From: Acetobacterium woodii DSM 1030
GTDB taxonomy: Bacteria > Bacillota > Clostridia > Eubacteriales > Eubacteriaceae
Direction of reading: 5' to 3'
Assembly (NCBI RefSeq): GCF_000247605.1
Contig: NC_016894.1
Coordinates: 3,523,732-3,587,731 of the forward strand
Length of the DNA: 64,000 nt
Shown: piece by piece, positions 1 to 9,355 of the stretch
How positions within the stretch are numbered: the stretch's first letter is position 1
How the letters are laid out: every line of letters starts with the position of its first letter
Program-made: the position numbers and the translations under genes
The notes under the pieces: generated by a model
Told to the model about the DNA's origin: nothing
What the model saw: the letters and a program-made list of their open reading frames with translations, nothing else
Databases searched by the model: none

Positions 1-269
1 CTTTGAAGTACGTAACCAATTTCCTGACTTTGGGTTCTTAAATCAGCGTCTTCGAGTTTCTTTCCCTGGTACAAGATTTCCCCGGTGCGCTGACCATGCG
101 GTGTCAATACCGATTTAAAATGCCTCAGCAAGGTACTTTTGCCACAACCACTTTTACCACAAAGCACGACAAAATTGCCTTCTTCAATGGTTAAATCGAT
201 GTTTTTTAAAGCTGGTTTTTTTATTTCGGGATAATTGAAAGATAAGTTATTCACTTTTATTATTGTCAT
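1..269 (-). CDS. ECF/ABC transporter ATP-binding protein (EcfA-type), 3' part cut by window edge
   Basis: This is the N-terminal 89 residues of an ABC ATPase that should energise the adjacent EcfT and S component. The sequence shows a Walker A motif (GKSGCGKST, about residues 38-46) and ends at the Q-loop (GYVLQ). The Walker B and signature motifs lie outside the window. The start at 269 (MTIIKVNNLSFNYPE) gives the usual beginning for the family but has no Shine-Dalgarno close by. A strong AAGGAGG about 30 bases upstream instead serves a 16-codon ORF (297 to 247, minus strand) that overlaps the ATPase start in another frame, so translation may be coupled through it. It is the last visible gene of the operon that begins near 8771. 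The family assignment is firm; cobalamin specificity is inferred from neighbours. Confidence 0.9.
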   Translation of the reverse strand, partial: MTIIKVNNLSFNYPEIKKPALKNIDLTIEEGNFVVLCGKSGCGKSTLLRHFKSVLTPHGQRTGEILYQGKKLEDADLRTQSQEIGYVLQ

Positions 270-333
270 TTGATAGTTGATGATTAAAATAAACCATCAA
301 GGCCTCCTTCTTAAATAATCTTTCGAATCGATC

Positions 334-1284
334 TTATGACATTTCCACGCCAACACGTATTTCAGTATTTATTTTTTTTTCGGGAATCACTGCTTTTAGT
401 TTTTTCCATTTTAAAAATGACAAACCATCAACCCACACCGGGATTAAGCAGAAGACGAAAAAAATAAAATACGTCAAAAAGCTGGCTAAAGTTAAAGGAC
501 TAATTCCATTAATCACAATGATCGGGTTATACTGAACAAAAGTATTGCCCATGGATACTCCGGTTATAAACAGAATTAACAATAACGCCATAATTATTAA
601 CATCATTTTGTCCCGTTTATCAAAACGGTAAATCGAAAAGGCTGTTCGACCTCTTAAGCCATAACCTCTGGCCTTCATGCTATCGGCCGTTTCAATGGCA
701 TTTTCAAGGGCCCAGGTCACCATAATCGACAGGATTGTCACCCCATGGCGGGCCCGCATCAGAATATTCCCATTACTAATATCTCTGCCGATACATTTCT
801 GACCCTCGCTGATCACCTTCAGTTGCGCTTTAAACTTGGGCACAAACCGTAACACCATCGAAAATATCAGCGACAAGGCCGGAATAATTTTTCCAAACAG
901 ATAAATAAACTTGTCTGACGTCATAATAATGTTGTAACAGGAAAACCAGATTATTACCTGGATTAATATGACCGCCATCACCCATCCGTAGATAATTGAT
1001 TCAAAGGTAATGGGGTTGCCATTTTTTAAATAAAAAAGAATCGTCACCCCCGCATGATTAAACAATGGATTGATTAGTGCCACAATAATAAGCATCGGGA
1101 ACATAAATAATAAATTGAATTTCAGCACCTTCTTCCAGCCCTGAAGCACAAAAGCATAAACAATGGCTGAAATCAGTGATATCCCTAAAACCACCGGATG
1201 ATTAAAAAACATACTAATGATCAGAACAACCGCAAAATATAAAAAATTAATAATCGGATGATAAGTCGAAAAAGCATCCTCCAT
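334..1284 (-). CDS. ecfT: ECF transporter transmembrane component (EcfT/CbiQ family)
   Basis: This 316-residue integral membrane protein has four or five hydrophobic segments in its N-terminal half and one or two near residues 225-285. Between them is a cytoplasmic coupling region. The coupling motif SMKARGYGLRGR (about residues 203-214) is the Ala-Arg-Gly signature by which EcfT subunits dock on the ATPases. The start is supported by AAGGAGG a few bases upstream. It lies 64 bases upstream of the ATPase gene and downstream of the DUF4430 lipoprotein gene. It would join S component and ATPase to form one ECF importer. The family is clear; the transported substrate is inferred to be a corrinoid from the riboswitch and the transcobalamin-like neighbours. 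Confidence 0.88.
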   Translation of the reverse strand: MEDAFSTYHPIINFLYFAVVLIISMFFNHPVVLGISLISAIVYAFVLQGWKKVLKFNLLFMFPMLIIVALINPLFNHAGVTILFYLKNGNPITFESIIYGWVMAVILIQVIIWFSCYNIIMTSDKFIYLFGKIIPALSLIFSMVLRFVPKFKAQLKVISEGQKCIGRDISNGNILMRARHGVTILSIMVTWALENAIETADSMKARGYGLRGRTAFSIYRFDKRDKMMLIIMALLLILFITGVSMGNTFVQYNPIIVINGISPLTLASFLTYFIFFVFCLIPVWVDGLSFLKWKKLKAVIPEKKINTEIRVGVEMS

Positions 1285-1316
1285 TGGTATCCTCCTTAAT
1301 AGTTTAATTATTAGAC

Positions 1317-1477
1317 AATTGCGAAATTAAAAAACATCGAACAATGATTGCTTTGGGTGCAGTTTCCACAAACAATTTTGTAACGTGTAGGCGAACAGTT
1401 CATCGAACTGTCCGCCGTACAGTGTAGAAATTGTTTCGTGCGAAACCGGGCCCAAAGCTCACGGCACTTTCGCAATT
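1317..1477. repeat. Nested inverted-repeat element (long imperfect hairpin) inside the ECF operon
   Basis: The gap between the lipoprotein and EcfT genes folds on itself almost end to end. Pairing arms in order are 1317-1326 with 1468-1477 (AATTGCGAAA), 1350-1357 with 1451-1458 (GCTTTGGG), 1362-1366 with 1442-1446, 1371-1378 with 1428-1435 (AACAATTT), and 1390-1401 with 1405-1416 (GGCGaACAGTTC, one mismatch, three-base loop). No ORF occupies it and there is no U-tract, so it is not a simple terminator. It could be a miniature inverted-repeat insertion or an mRNA processing/stability element that sets EcfT-EcfA levels. Confidence 0.8.
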
Positions 1478-1498
1478 ACCTAATTTTAATTATTTAAT

Positions 1499-2593
1499 CT
1501 ACCACATGCTATTATCGCCAACATCTTTTCCGAGATCGCAAGTATAAACCCAGTTAATAACATCCCCATTTTTAACCGTATATTGACTACATCCATAATT
1601 CGGAAACCAGCCATTGACATTGTACATCCAGCCCGAAAGCTCGCCGCCATCTTTCTCATAAAGCTGATTAATGCCTTCGACATAAGCAGAATTATAAGCC
1701 GGAGTAAAGCTTGATTCCATATGAATATCATTCTCCCGACAGACTCGCTGTAAGACATCGTGAACGGTATCGCCTTCTTTAAAAGCAACCTCCGACGGAT
1801 ATAAAATCCAGCCATTGGCCGGAACAAATCCCGCTTTTCCCGATGGCAGCCGATCCATATGATCAAGTAACGTTGCGCAATTAATCGACACTGTACAGAC
1901 ATTACCGGTTGCACTGTTCCCGGTCGCTCCTTCTCCCGTTGTGGTACTGCCTCCGGTGGTGCCAGTGTCTCCAGCGCCGGCACTTTCCGATGCCATAGTT
2001 TTACCGGCCACCACATAATAGTCATCACCGGTTTCAATAACTTTAAATGATAATCGCGTTGTCTCTGACAGATTGTCAAAGGTGGCGTTACTCATTTTGG
2101 CAATGCTACCACCATCCACTTTACATAGTGCGGCGCTGTCGGCATCCCATTTTTCGGGAAGCGTTATTGTTAACGTTGGAACTGTTATTAAGCCGTTGGT
2201 TCCCGCGATTTTCATCGCAATCCCATAGGGCGCATTGCCAGCCCCGGCTTTAACCCCCTCGAGGGTATTGCCCTGCGTGGTAAAGACAATTTTTAGATTC
2301 TGGTCAGCCGGATTTTTAATATCTTTGCCATTATATGACCAGACATAGCTAATCCCGTTTTCATCCGTTCCCGAAAAGGTAACGGTTCGGTCCTGATCAG
2401 CAATCGACCTGAATTGCGCTGCCGTAATGATGCCGTCTTCCGGAATTTCTGTGTTATCTGCCAATTCCACCACCGCTGTCGAGTCATCGTCGGTCAATGC
2501 GGCACTAATCTTACTACAGCCCAATGTTGTCACGGCAATCAAAATCAGCATCATCAGCAAAAATAACTTCTTTTTTTCAAACCCTTCCTTCAT
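1499..2593 (-). CDS. Lipoprotein with C-terminal DUF4430 (transcobalamin-like) domain
   Basis: This 364-residue protein begins with a lipoprotein signal peptide whose lipobox ends TTLGC at about residue 26, so it should be anchored on the outer face of the membrane. Residues 40-200 form a beta-rich region I cannot name. A Gly/Thr/Ser linker (about 203-230) contains GNSATGN, a motif also found in the linker of the 1271-aa neighbour. Residues 230-355 match DUF4430: an EGDTVHDVLQ helix, the SGWMYNVNGWFPNYG core and a final NGDVINWVYT strand. The gene follows the S component and precedes EcfT, which suggests a membrane-tethered ligand-delivery subunit for the ECF importer. The domain match is solid; corrinoid binding is inference from the transcobalamin fold relationship. 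Confidence 0.82.
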   Translation of the reverse strand: MKEGFEKKKLFLLMMLILIAVTTLGCSKISAALTDDDSTAVVELADNTEIPEDGIITAAQFRSIADQDRTVTFSGTDENGISYVWSYNGKDIKNPADQNLKIVFTTQGNTLEGVKAGAGNAPYGIAMKIAGTNGLITVPTLTITLPEKWDADSAALCKVDGGSIAKMSNATFDNLSETTRLSFKVIETGDDYYVVAGKTMASESAGAGDTGTTGGSTTTGEGATGNSATGNVCTVSINCATLLDHMDRLPSGKAGFVPANGWILYPSEVAFKEGDTVHDVLQRVCRENDIHMESSFTPAYNSAYVEGINQLYEKDGGELSGWMYNVNGWFPNYGCSQYTVKNGDVINWVYTCDLGKDVGDNSMW

Positions 2594-2685
2594 TTTCTTC
2601 TCCTCAACTATTTTTCCTGACTTTATTTATAGTCATTTCTAAACGATCAAAAACATTGTTTTGATCCTTGTTACCTGAGCCGGTT

Positions 2686-3636
2686 TCATTGATAAAGGCC
2701 AAATTTAATTTTGACCCGCTCCAATTTTTCAACCATTACCGGTCCCAGCATCGCTCCAAAAAACGCCGTTCCCAAAGCATGAACAGCATCGTAAGGAACA
2801 CCGGAGATATAAAGTAGTTTCATCGAATTCCAATCCATCTCCATCCCCGAACCTGAAACCCCAACCGCCATTACCAATGCCGCAATGTTCATAATACCGC
2901 CATAAATAATGAAGGTTGTCAAAAATCCAAAAACACCGATTGTCAAACGATCGGCTGGTAAGCGCTGATGTTGCAGTAATAACCCAATTAGCAAACCGAG
3001 TGCCCCATATCCATAAAGCTGCCATCCGATAAACGGGCCTTGCCGATTTAAAAATAGATGAATCATAAAGCCAACGAAGATCGAAAATAAGACACAAACA
3101 ACCGGTCCGAAAACAATTTTAAAATTAATTTCTTTTTTAGTAAACGCCAGATCTTTGTTAAAACAGATTCCACCTAAAAACCCCAGCAATCCCCAGCAAA
3201 ACATTTGCCACGGCGTCCAGGGCCCCTGACCGGCAAAGATGTTCACAACCAACCTGGCCATCGCGCCGGTTAAAAAGCCTTGCTCCGGCCCCAAACAAAT
3301 ACCGGCAATAATAATTAACGCTCCTCCGGCCTGAAAAGGCGTGATCATAAAAAAAGTCAGATTACCGCAAGCAGCAATCGCTGCCATTGCCGCAATCAAC
3401 ACCAATTCTCGCGCTTCCGGTTTGCGATTTTCAAACGATAATGCAAACGGGATAAAACTATAAAAAATTATCAACAAACTGATCAATAAATATTTTCGAT
3501 CTCCCCAATAGCTAACGCCTACCCAGATCGTTAATGGAATCAGCACGACTATCAGCAATGAAGCAACCAAAGTTCGTTTTTTAGAAATTCGCAACAGCAT
3601 ATTTTTTTTATTTATCTTATGATCAACCGTGTTCAT
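2686..3636 (-). CDS. ECF transporter S component (predicted corrinoid-specific)
   Basis: This 316-residue protein is very hydrophobic, with about eight membrane segments. It contains the small-residue-rich AAMAAIAACGN segment (about residues 97-107) and a GQGPWTPWQMFCWG loop (about 152-165), typical of one group of S components next to DUF4430 genes. Its start codon overlaps the stop of the 1271-aa surface protein by four bases (ATGA), so the two are translationally coupled. It would bind the substrate in the membrane and pair with EcfT and the ATPases. CbrT-like B12 transport is the most likely role given the context, but the sequence alone does not fix the ligand. Confidence 0.75.
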   Translation of the reverse strand: MNTVDHKINKKNMLLRISKKRTLVASLLIVVLIPLTIWVGVSYWGDRKYLLISLLIIFYSFIPFALSFENRKPEARELVLIAAMAAIAACGNLTFFMITPFQAGGALIIIAGICLGPEQGFLTGAMARLVVNIFAGQGPWTPWQMFCWGLLGFLGGICFNKDLAFTKKEINFKIVFGPVVCVLFSIFVGFMIHLFLNRQGPFIGWQLYGYGALGLLIGLLLQHQRLPADRLTIGVFGFLTTFIIYGGIMNIAALVMAVGVSGSGMEMDWNSMKLLYISGVPYDAVHALGTAFFGAMLGPVMVEKLERVKIKFGLYQ

Positions 3637-6600
3637 GCGCTTTTTATTCTCTTTTTCTTAATAATATATAACGTTAATCCCGCTGCCCCGGTAATAAAAA
3701 TCACAACTCCGCCAAAAATGAGCGGCCCATTGTTCTGATCCATCAACAGATCATCAGAATTTTCCATCCCTTCAGTTTTTGATTTGGGCTGATAAGTTCC
3801 ATTAAAGGACCACGGCGTAAAACTATCTTTAGCGGCTCCACCCTTTGACGCCGCCGTTGCGGAAACACTTCCTCCCGACGAATTACCCGTGGCTGAATTT
3901 CCACCGGCCCCGTTTGCTGAAACATTTCCACCTGTTTTACTCGTACCAAAACGTTTTTCATATTCATTTTGAATATCATCGAGATTCGTTTCTTTATTAA
4001 TAACGGCCTTAAATCCATCCGTGATGCCAAAAATCCAGGGTTGTCCATTTTTCATGCGATTATAGGAAATCATCGCCTGCATCGCCTGATAAGAAGCCAT
4101 CCCGTTTAAGGTACCCGGTTCGCCGCCACCGTTTCCAGTGCCGCCGGTTTTAATATGCATAAAACCACCACCGTCAACATAATAAGTCATGAGGTCGGAA
4201 ATGACCCAATGATCATTTTTAATAAACCGGGCATCGGTTTCCGGATCAATCCCCAAAGCGGTTAAAGCTAAAATAACCTGGGCCGTACTTTCAGAGGTTT
4301 CCGGGGCGCCAAAGGTTCCGTAACTGCCGTTGTCATTCTGCAATCCCGCCAATACCTGCACCGCTCGATCAATCACGACCTTAACATCCTCACGATCCTG
4401 ATACTTGGCCAAAGCTTGCAATGTCATTGCCGTCACATCAGTATCCGGTTCGGCATCAGCACTATCCGCATATAACGAAAACCCACCGCGGACACCGCTG
4501 CTTGTCACAACTTCCCGATCAAGAATCGTTTGAATCAGCAGTTCCCGAGTTGTCTGGATACCAGTGGTTGTTAGCGGAATCTCGTAATTGTTTGAATCCA
4601 GCGCAATCAAAGCCCAAACATAAGCCATCATCCCGCCCCGTTTAATCTGTGTGTAGTTTGCCAATTTACTCAGCAAGTTATACCCGCCAACGTTTGTCGG
4701 ATCTTTGCCAATCGCGGTTAAGGCGATGATCGTTTTCGAATAATCGGTATTGGTTCGATCCCCCGAAATGGTCCCATTACCAGCTTCAAGTTCTTTAACG
4801 ACATTATTGTAAAAAAGTTCATAATAACCTTCCGGCACTGCATAACCGCCACGGGCAAAACACACGGTTTCCCAAAGGCCACTTTCAATCGTTGGATTCG
4901 CCGCTGCCACTAACATATAATCCGATGTTTTGGTGATTGCTGTTGTTATTTCCGGCTTGAGGGTATTAATCTGCTCGGTGCTAATTGATTGCGACGTTTT
5001 AAGCGCTGTGTTTTCGCCAATCAGCCCAACCAAAACTACATTTTTGGTTTTAAACTCAATTCGATTGTCAACAATCATATACTGATTTTGGTCAATCACC
5101 GTCATCATTCCACCTTTATCCTGGGTGACAATTTTTAATTGATTGTACTTTCGTTCATCTTTGCTTAAAGGCAAAGAAACCGTCATTAACTGATCCGCTG
5201 CAAACTTGTAGTCCGTATTATAGTTGCTCATATCTTTTAGTGACAAGGCGTATAATTTTATTAATTGCGCTTCCGCCGGATCGGTTTTTTCTTTTTTCAT
5301 GCGCTCAATAAACTTAGTATAGGTTATCTGCGTTGCGGTAATTTTTTTTGCTTGCAGACTCACATACCATGGTACCTCCACAATCAGATCGTTATCGCTC
5401 TGATTAAGCGATTTAACGGTTTCCTGAAGTTTTAAAATTTTATCGTTTACCACAGTATCAAGTTGCTTCTTTTCGCTTTCAGTTAAATAATCATAGGCTT
5501 TTCCCAGTCTTAAAAAATAGTCAAACGCCGGAGAGCCGACTTTTAACGACTGCGCATCAATCCTGGTTGCTAACTGTTTCATCAAATCATTTATTTGGAG
5601 TTCCAGATTATCTAAAATCACGTCATTTTCGACAAGTCCTTGTTGTATTGCAGTCAAACCTTCAAAATCTTTACGCGCGCTAGCTATCTGTTTAGCATCC
5701 TCTAAAGTCAACGTTGTAGCTTGGGGTAAATCGGCAATGGTCGCCATAACAATTTTTGCCGCCCGCTCATTTGATCGTTTTATCCTAATAATTTTTTTTT
5801 CACAAACTTTTAACTTAGCAAAAACTTCTTCCGGAACCAAGGCTCGTTGTTCCTCTGTCAACTCACTTTCATAAAAACTTCTTGCCGCTAAAACCGCGCC
5901 TTCATCTAAAAGACTAATCTGATCAGCATCGGGCAACAACCGAATCGCTTCAATCAACTGATCCGCCTGCGCTTGGTTATACTCCAATTCCGTCATTCGT
6001 TCAACCAATGCCGCTAATTTTTCAGTTACCGTAACATCAATCCGATTTTTGGCGTTTTGGGGCGATGCCTCATATTCATCTTTTACCTGTTCCAGCAAAA
6101 CCTTATCTGCTAAAGTAATCCATCTAATTTCCGGCAAGTTATTTATTTTCGCAGTGATATTATCTGCCAATTCCTGAGCTGTTGCCACTGTTACCTGGCA
6201 GGTAGCCTGAATATTATTAACCGTCTGGGCCGTAATCGTTGCCGTTCCTTTGGCAATCGCGGTCACTAAACCTGACGATGTCACTTCAACAACACTATTA
6301 TCTGAACTAGACCACAATAAATCTCTTGAATCGGTTGTATTATCCGGAAAAAAACAAACACTTAATAAATAGGTCCCCTGTTTTTCCAATGCCAGTTGGT
6401 CCAAATTTATTGTCATTCCAGTCATCGGAATGGCTTTTACCTTAACCTGACAACTTGCCCGCAGATCTCCGGTTACACTGACGGCGCTAATAACCGCTTC
6501 CCCTGGCCCGATCGCTGTGACCACACCATCTTCATCGACAACGGCTACCTCGGTATTTGAAGATTGCCACCCCATATCCCTGCCAATGGTTGCATTTTCC

Positions 6601-7448
6601 GGGTAGATACTGACACTCAGTCCGGCCGTTTGGGCAACGTTCATTTCCATAAATCCAATCGGCAGCGTAATCGACTCTGTTGGGATCGGCTGTTGCGTCT
6701 TAAGTTGTTCGACACTTCCATCAACCGCCTCCTGAGAGGCCTGGAGATCGGCTGCAATCGACATCGCCTGATTATAAATCGCTCCAAATGTCGAATCCGC
6801 TATTAGTTGATTAAAATACGGGCTCATTTCTAACTGCGCTAACGCTTCTAACAATTGATCCTTATTCGCAGTGTCGATAGGCGAGACATTCCCACTAAGG
6901 GGTTGTCCCAGATCAGCACCGTTTCCCCATAACGAAAATTGAACCCGAATAACGTCTCCAGCTTCGGGAATATATCCCGCCATTTCACTGCCAATCAGTT
7001 GATTATTAATTGAACACATCCAGGCTGACATCGTGCTATAGTCTTGTTCTCCCAGTTGCCCTGGCGAAATTAAGCCAATTTCGTTTAAGCTGGCCGACGT
7101 CGGAGCCAACTCTCCATTCGTGTTGGCGTCCATCGCGGTGATCGTCGCAGGCACACTATCACCGCGGTCTTGAGCACCAACAATCGCCGCAAGTCCTTCA
7201 CCTCGCCAGATCAATCCATTCCTTACGGTTCGAGTAAGAATACTTTCAAGATTTTCGCCGTCATTGATCGCGACCAGGGTTGGTTCCAAAATAAACCCAC
7301 CCTGCAGCGTCAATTTTTCTACCGAGATCGTCACACTTTTTTGCGGTAATTCAGTTTGTTTGGCAATCAATGTCGTCATATTCGCGGTTAACACTAATAC
7401 CACCAGCAAACCTAAATTGACGATCTTTTTAATTAACTTATGTTTCAT
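3633..7448 (-). CDS. Large surface protein: DUF4430, two Ig-like Big_2 domains, alpha/alpha toroid, C-terminal membrane anchor
   Basis: This 1271-residue secreted protein has a signal peptide (1-30). A DUF4430 domain follows (about 40-183) with the SAWMCSINNQLIG core, then two bacterial Ig-like Big_2 domains (about 256-420), and a long helical stretch (420-680). An alpha/alpha-toroid region (about 850-1140) carries repeats such as ALTAIGKDPTNVGGYNLL and ALTALGIDPET, the pattern shared by squalene-cyclase-like and transcobalamin-like barrels. A Gly/Ser/Asn linker and one membrane helix followed by KKKRIK end the chain. There is no LPXTG and there are no ChW repeats. Having both halves of a transcobalamin/intrinsic-factor architecture, it may capture corrinoid at the membrane and pass it to the S component encoded by the overlapping next gene. 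Domains are seen; ligand is inferred. Confidence 0.82.
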   Translation of the reverse strand: MKHKLIKKIVNLGLLVVLVLTANMTTLIAKQTELPQKSVTISVEKLTLQGGFILEPTLVAINDGENLESILTRTVRNGLIWRGEGLAAIVGAQDRGDSVPATITAMDANTNGELAPTSASLNEIGLISPGQLGEQDYSTMSAWMCSINNQLIGSEMAGYIPEAGDVIRVQFSLWGNGADLGQPLSGNVSPIDTANKDQLLEALAQLEMSPYFNQLIADSTFGAIYNQAMSIAADLQASQEAVDGSVEQLKTQQPIPTESITLPIGFMEMNVAQTAGLSVSIYPENATIGRDMGWQSSNTEVAVVDEDGVVTAIGPGEAVISAVSVTGDLRASCQVKVKAIPMTGMTINLDQLALEKQGTYLLSVCFFPDNTTDSRDLLWSSSDNSVVEVTSSGLVTAIAKGTATITAQTVNNIQATCQVTVATAQELADNITAKINNLPEIRWITLADKVLLEQVKDEYEASPQNAKNRIDVTVTEKLAALVERMTELEYNQAQADQLIEAIRLLPDADQISLLDEGAVLAARSFYESELTEEQRALVPEEVFAKLKVCEKKIIRIKRSNERAAKIVMATIADLPQATTLTLEDAKQIASARKDFEGLTAIQQGLVENDVILDNLELQINDLMKQLATRIDAQSLKVGSPAFDYFLRLGKAYDYLTESEKKQLDTVVNDKILKLQETVKSLNQSDNDLIVEVPWYVSLQAKKITATQITYTKFIERMKKEKTDPAEAQLIKLYALSLKDMSNYNTDYKFAADQLMTVSLPLSKDERKYNQLKIVTQDKGGMMTVIDQNQYMIVDNRIEFKTKNVVLVGLIGENTALKTSQSISTEQINTLKPEITTAITKTSDYMLVAAANPTIESGLWETVCFARGGYAVPEGYYELFYNNVVKELEAGNGTISGDRTNTDYSKTIIALTAIGKDPTNVGGYNLLSKLANYTQIKRGGMMAYVWALIALDSNNYEIPLTTTGIQTTRELLIQTILDREVVTSSGVRGGFSLYADSADAEPDTDVTAMTLQALAKYQDREDVKVVIDRAVQVLAGLQNDNGSYGTFGAPETSESTAQVILALTALGIDPETDARFIKNDHWVISDLMTYYVDGGGFMHIKTGGTGNGGGEPGTLNGMASYQAMQAMISYNRMKNGQPWIFGITDGFKAVINKETNLDDIQNEYEKRFGTSKTGGNVSANGAGGNSATGNSSGGSVSATAASKGGAAKDSFTPWSFNGTYQPKSKTEGMENSDDLLMDQNNGPLIFGGVVIFITGAAGLTLYIIKKKRIKSA

Positions 7449-7505
7449 TTTATCTCATCACCCTTATCTAAACTGTTTTACGGCTAAAAACTAATTAATC
7501 TTATT

Positions 7506-8771
7506 TCAGACTAAATTTTTATCAACAAACGGTCTTGCGGTTGGACCAGGTGCTGCTTCGCCCTTTGGTACCACCACCACCCGAATTCCTTCCAAGCGAT
7601 AACCAAAACCGGCAGTTCCCGCATTTGCTCCATTTTGGGCCCAATCCAACCAACCGAAATTCTGGGCATGAACCTGATAATACACATCAAATTGATTCGC
7701 ATCTGATCCGGTCAACGCGATTTCAATCCCTTCCAGCCGTAGTCCCTGTCCTTTTGTTCCACTCATATCGCCATTGCGTTTCCAATCCTTTTCCCAGCCA
7801 ATATTTTCGATATGGGTTTTATACTGAATCCCCAGATCATAATCCGCGGCACCATCTAATTTAACTTCAATGCCTTCCAATCTTAACGAACGTCCTGAAG
7901 TTCCACTCATCTCGCCATTGTTTTTCCAATCCTTTTCCCAACCAACATTTTGGATATGGGTGTGATAGGTGACACTAACAGGTTCACTTATCTCAGGAAT
8001 CGCCGCCTTTAACTGATCGTGCAGATCCCGAACCTGTTTAGTCGTCGCCTCCAGATTGGCCATCATCGCATCGGCTTGGTCGTACAAGGTCTTAAATGTT
8101 GCATCCTTCATGTATTCACTCTTATTACTGCTGCTGTTAATCTCCGCCAGCAATTTCGTCAATGCCGTTTTATCGGTTTGATTGATCGGTGTCATTCCGC
8201 CTTGAAAATCCTGTCCCAGATCAGCACCGTAACCCCACAAGGTAAATTGCAACCGAAAAACATCGCCATCGGCTGGTGTATAACCATCCAATCCATAACC
8301 GGGAAAAGCATTATTAACCGAATACATCCAGCCGGACATCGGGCTATAATCTTTTTCCGATAATCGATCTGGATAGGTTAACCCCTCGGCCAAGGCACTT
8401 TCAGTTGTTGGTGCATCGCCAAAATCGGCATGTGATTGCATTTTCGAAATACAATCCGGCACCTTAACTTCTCCCGTTTGGGCGCCATATAATCCCACCA
8501 GATAATTATTTTTCCAAACAATATTACTACTTCCTAAAAACCGATCAAGTACCGTTATTCCGGTATCGCCAGCATAAACAGGAATTTGTTGCGGTTCAAT
8601 AAAATAACCTTCTCCCAAGGTAAACTTTTCCACCGCTATTGTGATTGTCCCCGTTTGATTTTCATCCTGAACCAGTCTTTCGGTTTGAGCAAATACCGAT
8701 CCCGATAAAAACACCACCGCGATCATCATTCCTCCCCACAACATCATTGTTTTTCTTATCATTTTTGTCAT
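7506..8771 (-). CDS. Secreted DUF4430 protein with three ChW repeats
   Basis: This 421-residue protein has a signal peptide (cleavage near SVFAQ, residue 29). A DUF4430 domain spans about 37-190 (SGWMYSVNNAFPGYGLDGYT core) and a short helical spacer follows. Three ChW repeats at about 262-405 each have the form H(I/A)QN(V/F)GW...G...GT.G...RLEGI. ChW repeats are a cell-surface module of clostridia. Here they probably hold the protein on the envelope. It is the first gene behind the riboswitch at 8822-9092 and lies only 57 bases before the 1271-aa gene, so it heads the ECF operon. The start has GAAGGGTG just upstream. It has no toroid half, so it could be the beta-domain partner of a separate toroid protein such as the 717-aa one. 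Confidence 0.85.
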   Translation of the reverse strand: MTKMIRKTMMLWGGMMIAVVFLSGSVFAQTERLVQDENQTGTITIAVEKFTLGEGYFIEPQQIPVYAGDTGITVLDRFLGSSNIVWKNNYLVGLYGAQTGEVKVPDCISKMQSHADFGDAPTTESALAEGLTYPDRLSEKDYSPMSGWMYSVNNAFPGYGLDGYTPADGDVFRLQFTLWGYGADLGQDFQGGMTPINQTDKTALTKLLAEINSSSNKSEYMKDATFKTLYDQADAMMANLEATTKQVRDLHDQLKAAIPEISEPVSVTYHTHIQNVGWEKDWKNNGEMSGTSGRSLRLEGIEVKLDGAADYDLGIQYKTHIENIGWEKDWKRNGDMSGTKGQGLRLEGIEIALTGSDANQFDVYYQVHAQNFGWLDWAQNGANAGTAGFGYRLEGIRVVVVPKGEAAPGPTARPFVDKNLV

Positions 8772-8821
8772 TTTTTCACCCTTCCCTGTGTTAGAAACCT
8801 TTACTCCACTAAAATTAATTA

Positions 8822-9092
8822 CAAAAAAAGAACTTCCACCTCAGTCAAAAAATGACTGACGACAGAAGCTCCAGAATATGCTGTAGAACTTTGTTTGGCA
8901 TGCATCCCCAAGTGCGAAGGATTATGCCTGTTAATAAAGAATAGGTTCCCGGCTTATGCCCTCAGGCAATTACGGTAGCGCATCTGTTCAGGATTTTCAC
9001 CTGGATTCCCCAAAGGTAAACGATCGCTTTCAGCGAGTTTACCAAACCTAATAGAATTTAATGAGTTTAAACTCACAATTCCCGGCATTCTT
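8822..9092 (-). promoter_or_regulatory. Cobalamin-riboswitch-like leader with intrinsic terminator, copy 1
   Basis: On the minus strand the leader contains GGTGAAAATCC, then GCGCTACCGTAA, then CCGGGAACC. These correspond in order to the conserved GGUGAAAAUCC, CGC-AC-GUAA and B12-box-like segments of cobalamin riboswitches. It ends in a terminator hairpin (8822-8875: AACTTC/GAAGTT-type arms around TGACT/AGTCA) followed by seven T. It lies directly before the DUF4430-ChW gene and thus before the whole ECF operon. Expected behaviour is transcription termination when corrinoid is plentiful. The class call is by motif order, not by covariance search. Confidence 0.8.
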
Positions 9093-9200
9093 TATAACGA
9101 TGATTAAATTGTTAAAATCCATTATTTTGAAAACATCATTTAGTTATTCAAAACAGATTAATTTCCGTTAAATATTAACCAAATTTAATGGATATATAAA

Positions 9201-9229
9201 ATATTAACATCGGTGTTTTGAAATTGCAA
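9201..9229 (-). promoter_or_regulatory. Promoter of riboswitch leader 1
   Basis: The minus strand reads TTGCAA (9229-9224), a 17-base spacer, then TAATAT (9206-9201), a good sigma-A type promoter about 110 bases before the riboswitch core. The same TTGCAA-N17 layout precedes the other four leaders. Confidence 0.75.
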
Positions 9230-9246
9230 CCGTTTTTTCGTTTTTA

Positions 9247-9278
9247 TTACCCTTGAAATTAGTTTATTTCAAGGGTAA
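9247..9278. repeat. 13-bp inverted repeat downstream of the TIM-barrel gene
   Basis: TTACCCTTGAAAT (9247-9259) pairs perfectly with ATTTCAAGGGTAA (9266-9278) around a six-base loop. It sits between the 3' end of the 9356-10336 gene and the promoter of leader 1. The T-run (CTATTTTTT) is on the plus-strand side only, so it is a weak terminator candidate for the minus-strand gene. Confidence 0.5.
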
Positions 9279-9355
9279 CTATTTTTTCAACTTTAAAATT
9301 CTTTTCTGCCACCCTACTTATTCAACCTTATACCTCCAACTTTAAAAGCCAATCC

